Source: Nitratidesulfovibrio sp. SRB-5 (GTDB taxonomy: Bacteria > Desulfobacterota > Desulfovibrionia > Desulfovibrionales > Desulfovibrionaceae). Taken from it: 64,000 bases of DNA. Where the stretch lies: contig NZ_JAIOTY010000001.1 in NCBI RefSeq assembly GCF_019931275.1, forward strand, positions 1,272,412-1,336,411, in the 5' to 3' direction. The position numbers and the translations under genes are program-made. Shown piece by piece: positions 58,560 through 64,000 of this stretch (position 1 is the stretch's first letter; each line of letters starts with the position of its first letter). The notes under the pieces were generated by a model that worked only from the letters and a program-made list of their open reading frames with translations, had not been told where the DNA came from and made no database searches.

Positions 58560-59075
58560 GTGAACTCTTTGCCGTTGCGGTTAGCGGGCACGCCTCTTGC
58601 GGCGCACCCCCCTATACGGCGTTTTTTTCGCTTTGTCCAAGCGAAAAGGGGGGATGCGTCGCCTCCCCGGGCAAACCCCGCGCACGGCGCGCGCGAGTGC
58701 GATGGCTGAAATAAAGATTTTTTTCACATAGTCTGAAACACCCGAAAGGTCAACAAATCTTGCGGGTTCTGATTGCTTGATCAAACCATGAAATGCAGGG
58801 CAGGGAGATGGCAGCGATTCAGGTTCGGTTGCCGTATCGACGCGCCCGAATGGCACTCGGACGGCGATCGGACGACGCTCGGATGATGGCAGGTTGCGGC
58901 AGATAGTGGCGGACGGTGGCGGATGGTGGCGGATGGTGGCGGACGGGCATGACCGCGAGCGGCCCGGTCGTTTGACGACCGGGCCGCGGAAGAACCACGC
59001 CAGAAAGGCGGAACGCCGGGGCAGGCAGCGAGGAAATGCGCGGAGGGCGGGGGGAGGGAGCCCTCCTCGCGACGC
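58560..59075. other. Spacer with dsr promoter and GGTGGCGGA repeats
   Basis: No gene seen in this 516-bp stretch. It holds the dsr promoter candidate and a GC-rich direct repeat (GGTGGCGGAT/C, about four copies near 58908-58947) close to the VKOR-type gene's 3' end. GCGAAAAAAACGCC-like hairpins at 58618-58650 face the dsr leader. Confidence 0.45.
58725..58753 (-). promoter_or_regulatory. Sigma-70 promoter of the dsr operon
   Basis: Minus-strand TTGACC (58753-58748), 17 bp, TATGTG (58730-58725). The leader to the RsbRD-like gene is about 160 nt. Confidence 0.6.
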
Positions 59076-60128
59076 CTAGTTGCAGGTGGCGTTGCTGGCA
59101 GGCGTTTGCCCGCAGCCCGCAAAGTCGTTGGTGAGGAACGGCAGCACGGCGTCCTGCCCCGCAGGGACAGGGGCAGGCTTGCCTGTTTGTCCCTGCACGG
59201 GCGTTGACGGTCCCTGTTGCGGGGCGACGGGGCGCGGGGCCTGCGCAGAAGCAGGGGCGGACGCGGGCGCGGCGCCATCCACGCCATGGCCGAAGGGCAG
59301 GCGGGGCATGCCTGCCATCAGCATCACCGGCAGCCGGTCCGCGCCGGTGGAAAGCACGCGGGTCTTGTTGCGCAGCAGCTTCCAGCGTAACCGGGCCTGC
59401 TCGAACAGGGACATTGCCGGATCCGGCGCGGTGTTCGGGGCATCCACAACCTGGCGCAGGGCATCCGCCACGGACACGCCCTGTTCGACGGAACGCCGCA
59501 TCCGCGCGATGGACAGGATGTCGTCGTCGTTTTCAGCCACCGGGCGGTAGGCCACGGTGTCCGGTGCGGCACCGGCAAGGGCGGCGATGGCCTGGCGGCA
59601 GGCAGGGCACGACGGTGAGAAATACAGGGTGACGGGGGCGTTGTCCGGCCCCTGAAGGTTCCACGCGCCCATGCGCTCGGTGGTCAGGGCCACGCCGTTG
59701 GCAAAGAACAGGCCGCCCCACGCCAGAAGCAGGATGGAAATGCCCTGTTGGCGGTCACGGCGCGGTTCGCCGGGAATGACCACGAAGGCGCCCGCGATGA
59801 GCGCGGCCACCACCAGGCATGCCGCGCAAGGGGCGGTGAGGGCCATCAGCGCCAGCAGCGCCGTGTCGGCGGCCAGCATCAGCCAGACGAACCCGCGCGC
59901 GGCACCCTGCTTGCCGAAGATGCAGAACAGGGCTAGGAGCGAGAACGCGCCTGTGCCGTACCACCACAGGGGCAGGCCCCAAATGGTCAGGTTGCTGTAC
60001 AGCGAGCAGCCGGTGCTGACGCACAGCGACTCGGACGGGGCGATGGCAGCCCAGGTGCAGAAGGCCGCGCCCAGCGCGGCGAGCATAAAGCCGCCCCAGA
60101 TGGAGGCGGAACGATTTGAGGCGAGCAT
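59076..60128 (-). CDS. VKOR-like quinone-linked thiol oxidase fused to thioredoxin domain
   Basis: 350 residues. Residues 1-150 form four to five membrane helices of the vitamin-K epoxide reductase fold with loop Cys36 and Cys41 and redox pair CAAC (101-104). A periplasmic thioredoxin-like domain with CPAC (174-177) follows. The pair makes disulfides in exported proteins, passing electrons to quinone (the role of DsbA/DsbB). A Pro/Ala/Gln-rich tail ends in extra Cys residues (AGCGQTPASNATCN). A regulator or partner is not seen nearby. Confidence 0.88.
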   Translation of the reverse strand: MLASNRSASIWGGFMLAALGAAFCTWAAIAPSESLCVSTGCSLYSNLTIWGLPLWWYGTGAFSLLALFCIFGKQGAARGFVWLMLAADTALLALMALTAPCAACLVVAALIAGAFVVIPGEPRRDRQQGISILLLAWGGLFFANGVALTTERMGAWNLQGPDNAPVTLYFSPSCPACRQAIAALAGAAPDTVAYRPVAENDDDILSIARMRRSVEQGVSVADALRQVVDAPNTAPDPAMSLFEQARLRWKLLRNKTRVLSTGADRLPVMLMAGMPRLPFGHGVDGAAPASAPASAQAPRPVAPQQGPSTPVQGQTGKPAPVPAGQDAVLPFLTNDFAGCGQTPASNATCN

Positions 60129-60220
60129 GTCTCGAATCTCCAGTGCGGGTCTTGCATAAAGGCCAGCCCGAGGCGACGCGATACTATTCGCTAAACAGGC
60201 ACAGGTAAAGCCCCGTACCC

Positions 60221-61225
60221 ATGAGCCCTACGAACCCCCTGAAAGACCTGATGCGGCGGTTTGCCGGAATCCGGTCTGGATGGCCCGAAGCCGGGCCCGA
60301 TGGCGCGAATGACGCCGTGAATGACGCCGTGAATGACGCCGTGAATGACGTCGCGAATGACGCAAGGAGTGACGCTGGCGCCCCCGATGCCACCTGTGTT
60401 GCCCCTTCGCCCGGTGACGTTGCCTGGCCGCCCCGCCACGACGTGCGCACCAGTCCTCGCGCCCGAAGGGTGCGGTTGCGCATCGTGCCCCGGCGCGGGC
60501 TGGAGGTGGTGATACCGCCCGGGTTCAGCGCCACGCGCATTCCAGAGGTGCTGGAACGGCATCGAACGTGGATCGTGCGCGCCCTGCTGCGGGCGGGTTT
60601 GGCCGAGCCGGTGCCCGGCACGGTGAGCACCACGGACGGGGCACCGGGCGAGGCAGGCACTGGCGCCATGCATGGCATCCTTCCCGGCGGCGGGGCGTTT
60701 TTGGGGCCGGACGGCATCCGCAGCGTGCCCGGCGAGGTGTTGCTGCCTGCGGTGCAGGCGCGTTATGCCGTAATCCGCGCGTCCCTGGCTCCGGGCATGC
60801 GCCCGGAACTGCGAGAGGTGGACGCCGCCTTGCGCCTGCGGGTGCCGGAAGGGGGGGCTGGCGATGGCGTGGCCGTGGACCTGTTGCGCGACTGGTTGCG
60901 GGCCATGGCCCGGCGAAGGCTGGCCCCCTGGTTGCACGCATTGGCCGTGGAGCACGGCTTCCGCTACCAGCGCTGCGTGGTGCGCATGCAGCAGACCCGC
61001 TGGGGCAGTTGCTCCGCGCGGGGCACCATCAGTTGCAACGCCAGCCTGCTGTTCCTGCCGCGTGAACTGGCCCGCCACGTGTTGCTGCACGAGCTTTGCC
61101 ATACCGTGCACCTGGATCATTCTTCGCGCTTCCATGCCCTGCTGGGCAAGGTGGACCCCGATGCGGCGCTGTGGCGCGAGGGGCTGCGTTCCGGGTGGTC
61201 GCATGTTCCGTGGTGGGCCCGGTAG
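60221..61225 (+). CDS. YgjP-like (DUF45) zinc metalloprotease
   Basis: 334 residues. The C-terminal half has TRWGSCSARGTISCN and the zinc site HELCHTVHLDHSSRFH, typical of YgjP/DUF45 (M48-related) proteins. The N-terminal 60 residues hold NDAV repeats from a 12-bp tandem DNA repeat and are likely unstructured. There is no signal peptide, so it is cytoplasmic. The substrate is unknown. Confidence 0.82.
   Translation: MSPTNPLKDLMRRFAGIRSGWPEAGPDGANDAVNDAVNDAVNDVANDARSDAGAPDATCVAPSPGDVAWPPRHDVRTSPRARRVRLRIVPRRGLEVVIPPGFSATRIPEVLERHRTWIVRALLRAGLAEPVPGTVSTTDGAPGEAGTGAMHGILPGGGAFLGPDGIRSVPGEVLLPAVQARYAVIRASLAPGMRPELREVDAALRLRVPEGGAGDGVAVDLLRDWLRAMARRRLAPWLHALAVEHGFRYQRCVVRMQQTRWGSCSARGTISCNASLLFLPRELARHVLLHELCHTVHLDHSSRFHALLGKVDPDAALWREGLRSGWSHVPWWAR
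60307..60366 (+). repeat. 12-bp tandem repeat, five copies, coding for NDAV
   Basis: GAATGACGCCGT repeated three times exactly and twice with changes, in frame at the start of the YgjP-like gene. Confidence 0.85.
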
Positions 61226-61320
61226 GGGGCTCTTTGTCGTGGAGCCGGTCCAGCCTGGCAGGCAGGGCCGTATCGATGTCGGCGACCATGTTCACCACGC
61301 CCGGTACCCTCTCGCGCAGG

Positions 61321-61370
61321 AAAACGTGGCCGCCTCCGGATACCCTCTGGAGGCGGCCACGTTTTCTTGT
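61321..61370 (+). terminator. Terminator downstream of metalloprotease gene
   Basis: A 17-bp stem (61321-61337 with 61349-61365; AAAACGTGGCCGCCTCC) followed by CTTGT. The A-rich start also makes it work from the minus strand. Confidence 0.88.
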
Positions 61371-61413
61371 GCGCTGGGCAGGCCATCGCGCCCGCGCCGG
61401 GAAGCCCGGTCGC

Positions 61414-61443
61414 AAAAAAGGGAGGCGCCTTGCGGCGCCTCCC
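61414..61443 (-). terminator. Terminator of sat
   Basis: Minus-strand GGGAGGCGCC / GGCGCCTCCC stem with a 4-nt loop, followed by a run of six T. It lies 30 bp after the sat stop. Confidence 0.88.
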
Positions 61444-61473
61444 CGATGTAGCGTGCGTTGAAGTGGCCGGAGC

Positions 61474-62760
61474 CTACTTCATCACGGAGCCGGAAGCGGC
61501 CTGCTGCATCTTGACCTCGACCTTTTCGGTCAGGCCTTCGTAGTAGGCGCGCAGGATTTCCAGCACTTCGTCGCGACCGAAGTGGTCGGCAACGGGGGCG
61601 CCGTCGGACAGGGCCTTGCGCAGCTTGGTGCCGGAGAGGATGACGCGGTCTTCCTTGCCGTGCGGGCAGGTACGCAGGGAGGCCATGCCGTCGCACTTGT
61701 AGCAGTAGAAGGTCCAGTCGATCTTCAGCGGGGTGCAGATCAGGGCCTTGCCGGGTTCGGGGCAGGCTTCGTTGGTGTAGGGGATCTTGTCGAAGATGGT
61801 CTGGGCTTCGAACATGCCGTAGAAGTCGCCCACGCCAGCGTGGTCACGGCCGATGATCATGCGGTTGATGCCGTAGTTCTGGCGGAAGGTAGCGTGCAGC
61901 AGACCTTCGCGGGGACCGGCGTAGCGCATGTCGAGGGGGTAACCGGCCTGGATGACGTTCTGCTTCACGAAGTACTTTTCGACCAGGGTGTCGATGCACT
62001 TCACGCGCACTTCGGCGGGAATGTCGCCGGGCTTCAGGGCGCCCACCAGGGAGTGGATGACCACGCCGTCGCACACTTCGATGGCGATCTTGGCCAGGAA
62101 TTCGTGCGAACGGTGCATGGGGTTGCGCAGCTGCAGGGCGGCAACGTTGGCCCAGCCGCGTTCTTCCATTTCGGCGCGCAGTTCGGCGGGGCGCTTGTAC
62201 ACGCCGGCGAACTTGGTGGGGAAGTCACCTTCGGACAGCACCTTCACGGTGCCGGCGACGTTGAATTCCTTCTGTTCCATGACCATCTTCACGCCGGGGT
62301 GGTCTTCGAGCGCCACTTCCCAGAACTTCTGGGAGTCGGGGCCTTCGCCCTTGAAGACGAGCTCGCATTCCCACTTCTTGTCGGCTTCGGTCATTTCGTA
62401 GATTTCTTCGATCTTCATGGTGGCGAAGGTTTCACCCTTGCGCACCAGGGCCACTTCGTCGCCCACCTTGACGGCAGCGGCGTCTTCCTTGGAGATGTCC
62501 ATGGTCACCGGCACGGGCCAGAAGGTGCCGTCGGCGGTGGTCATCTTTTCGCAGACGCTCTTCCAGTCGGCCTTCTTCATGAAGCCGTTCAGCGGAGAGA
62601 AGCCGCCGATGCCCATCATGATGAGGTCGCCCTTGGTGCGCGAGCTGATTTCGATCTGCTTCAGGCCAGCGGCCTTCTTGAGTTCGGTTTCGCGGGCGGC
62701 ACCTTCGAGCAGGCAGCAGACGAGGCCCTTACCACCATGAGGGGGAACCAGCTTGGACAT
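61474..62760 (-). CDS. sat: Sulfate adenylyltransferase (ATP sulfurylase), dissimilatory type
   Basis: A 428-residue cytoplasmic enzyme that activates sulfate with ATP to APS, the first step of sulfate respiration. It has [11 protein letters not shown] and [12 protein letters not shown] active-site segments, and [16 protein letters not shown] with Cys pairs that can bind zinc. The start at 62760 ([12 protein letters not shown]) matches the usual N-terminus and has GGAGGATGGAAGG upstream; the longer open frame is not used. No APS reductase gene adjoins. Confidence 0.96.
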   Translation of the reverse strand: MSKLVPPHGGKGLVCCLLEGAARETELKKAAGLKQIEISSRTKGDLIMMGIGGFSPLNGFMKKADWKSVCEKMTTADGTFWPVPVTMDISKEDAAAVKVGDEVALVRKGETFATMKIEEIYEMTEADKKWECELVFKGEGPDSQKFWEVALEDHPGVKMVMEQKEFNVAGTVKVLSEGDFPTKFAGVYKRPAELRAEMEERGWANVAALQLRNPMHRSHEFLAKIAIEVCDGVVIHSLVGALKPGDIPAEVRVKCIDTLVEKYFVKQNVIQAGYPLDMRYAGPREGLLHATFRQNYGINRMIIGRDHAGVGDFYGMFEAQTIFDKIPYTNEACPEPGKALICTPLKIDWTFYCYKCDGMASLRTCPHGKEDRVILSGTKLRKALSDGAPVADHFGRDEVLEILRAYYEGLTEKVEVKMQQAASGSVMK

Positions 62761-62904
62761 ACCTTCCATCCTCCAAATGAATGTGTTGTTGCCATGGCGC
62801 GCCGCTTCGGGGGCGGCGGCGTACGAAAAAAGCTGTTCTCGTGCGAGAAGCATGCGGGAGCGGCGGTGCATTCGGGAGTGCATCTCGCCGTTCACGCATC
62901 CCTC

Positions 62905-62922
62905 TTGTGAAATATTTTACAT
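62905..62922. promoter_or_regulatory. CRP/FNR-type (possible HcpR) site upstream of sat
   Basis: TTGTGA-N6-TTACAT resembles the TTGTGA-N6-TCACAA palindrome of CRP/FNR proteins (right half 4 of 6). HcpR is known to control sat in Desulfovibrio species, so this is a fair candidate. It is 145 bp upstream of the sat start. Confidence 0.4.
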
Positions 62923-63861
62923 AATGTCAAGCGGCAAATGGGAGAAAAGCGTCAGGCGGCTGATTTTGGCGTGGCAGGGGCGCGTCCCCTGCGGCACAAG
63001 GCCGATGGGGAAAGGGCGTGGCAACGGCGCGCGCAGCTGTGCTGGCGTTGGAAAGGCGTGTGTTTCGCCGACGCACGGGGAAGCGGGCGCCCGTGTGACG
63101 GTATGGGTGGGGCGATGTGTTGGGCGGAAGGAGGGTACGGTGCGTGTTGCGCGCCTGTAAATAGGTCGTGTTTACAGTGTATTAAAGTGAGTTGCGCATG
63201 CGTCTAGGCGCTGGCGCGGGTGTTGGGCTGGGCATGGCGCTTGTAGGCGGAACCGGCAGGGAGGTGACGATTGTCCACCAATTTGGTTGTGATAAAATGA
63301 CCAAGGGGGTGGCGTGCCCGTGAGGGCGCGCGGTGTTGCGCGGCTGGTAGGGGCAAAGGCGCGGGGGCGTCGGTGAGGGCGGAGAGGGCGGGGCGAAGGC
63401 GTGATGGCGGCCTGAGATGGTCTGGGGAGACTTGGGGCGAGTTGGGGTGGCTCGGGGTGGGCAGGGAGGCTGGAGGTGGCTGGAGGTCGTCCGGAGGGAG
63501 GCGCTTTGGGGCAGTGCGGGCGAGAGGTGGCCGGGGGAGGCATCATACATATATATGCGTCTAGGGAATGGGACGTCCCCTTTTTTTGGCCGGGATATCC
63601 GAAGAGGAGCCCGACGCGAGAAGTCGCATGCATGGGCGGTGCGCGCAGTGGGGCGTCCCGTGGCGAGGAAAAAACTTGTCCATCCGGACGAAAGGGAGTA
63701 CACAAACTGGGTTCAGGACCATGGTGGGCGATTTTGCGGGGATGCTTGGCTGCTGGAACCCCGCCCCACCGGAGCGCTTGCGGCGTGTCCGGTAGCCCGG
63801 GTGACCGTGTGTTCGGCGTGAACCTGCCCGTAGGTGATGGGCGGGTTCCGTATCATGTTGC
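62923..63861. other. Long gene-poor, G-skewed stretch before str operon
   Basis: No supported gene in about 0.95 kb. The plus strand is strikingly G-rich at about 63300-63545 with many GG and GGG runs. A 7-bp inverted repeat (CTGTAAA-N9-TTTACAG, 63155-63177) and two copies of ATGCGTCTAGG (63199-63209 and 63555-63565) are present. Long frames on either strand are Pro- or Arg-rich shadows of base composition. Confidence 0.5.
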
Positions 63862-63890
63862 TTGACAACGGTCAGGCGCTGGGCTATGCC
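63862..63890 (+). promoter_or_regulatory. Sigma-70 promoter of rpsL (str operon)
   Basis: TTGACA (63862-63867), 17 bp, TATGCC (63885-63890), with a leader of about 42 nt to the rpsL start. Confidence 0.7.
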
Positions 63891-63938
63891 CATGCGCCTT
63901 TACCGATTGTTTCCGATCCACTTTCACGGAGGAGCAGA

Positions 63939-64000
63939 ATGCCCACTATCAACCAGCTCATTCGCAAAGAGCGCAAGGCAGTGCTGAAGCGGAAGAAGAC
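63939..64000 (+). CDS. rpsL: 30S ribosomal protein S12, 5' end only
   Basis: Twenty codons are visible, MPTINQLIRKERKAVLKRKK, the typical S12 start, cut by the right edge. GGAGGAG precedes the ATG. It is the first gene of the str operon. Confidence 0.95.
   Translation, partial: MPTINQLIRKERKAVLKRKK

Noticed and set aside
63172..63705. 177-residue Pro-rich minus-strand frame before rpsL
   Set aside because: Low-complexity product, no ribosome site or domain, best explained by G-skew of the plus strand.

Overview
This 64 kb window comes from a high-GC, dissimilatory sulfate-reducing deltaproteobacterium of the Desulfovibrio / Nitratidesulfovibrio type. The evidence is a complete dsrMKJOP operon and a sat gene (both minus strand), an isethionate sulfite-lyase system (islA/islB), a tRNA-Sec gene, many lipoprotein and periplasmic genes, and the general gene style. 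The species cannot be fixed from sequence reading alone.

Layout. 1-11365: organosulfonate region. The glycyl-radical enzyme IslA and its activase IslB (cut by the left edge) lie on the minus strand. Divergent from them are an amidohydrolase-like gene and a NitT/TauT-type ABC importer with one binding protein, two permeases and two ATPases, ending with a TauE/SafE-like (TSUP) permease. The control regions of both divergent units share a GCAACATG motif, partly arranged as a 10-bp-periodic array. 11920-18661: RND tripartite efflux operon plus a DUF3313 lipoprotein. 18788-22576: Mla/MCE-type lipid transport operon. 22663-23811: membrane diguanylate cyclase. 23874-23949: tRNA-Thr(CGU). 24499-28412: MerR-like protein with a repeat-rich linker, UPF0280 protein, and a secreted endonuclease/exonuclease/phosphatase-fold protein. 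28680-32401: argF-argG-argH. 32661-35359: small membrane-anchored protein, RRM RNA-binding protein, periplasmic binding protein.

35360-37956: a decayed genetic islet next to the tRNA-Sec gene (selC). It has a 16-bp near-copy of the tRNA 3' end at its far side, a tyrosine-recombinase remnant beside the tRNA, a KilA-N-like remnant, an AT-rich binding-protein gene, and a small Cys-rich [2Fe-2S]/BFD-like gene. That gene has an in-frame TGA followed by a SECIS-like hairpin and a sensible C-terminus, so it is a likely selenoprotein that a standard gene caller would truncate.

38337-48349: ftsH-folP-cdaA-ybbR/cdaR, glmM, galU, priA and a 55-aa Cys-rich protein. 48509-50685: receiver protein plus REC-HK-REC hybrid kinase. 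51188-52489: FadL/OMPP1-type outer-membrane protein. 53034-58559: dsrMKJOP preceded by an RsbRD-like gene. 59076-61225: VKOR-thioredoxin fusion (minus) and YgjP-like metalloprotease (plus). 61474-62760: sat. A gene-poor 1.2 kb stretch follows, then the start of rpsL (str operon).

How it fits together. Sat starts sulfate activation, and DsrMKJOP links the menaquinone pool and periplasm to cytoplasmic sulfite reduction. IslAB makes sulfite plus acetaldehyde from isethionate, so the left-end cluster can supply the same terminal acceptor without ATP-dependent sulfate activation. The efflux, Mla and FadL genes concern the outer envelope. CdaA/CdaR/GlmM is the conserved c-di-AMP and cell-wall precursor module.
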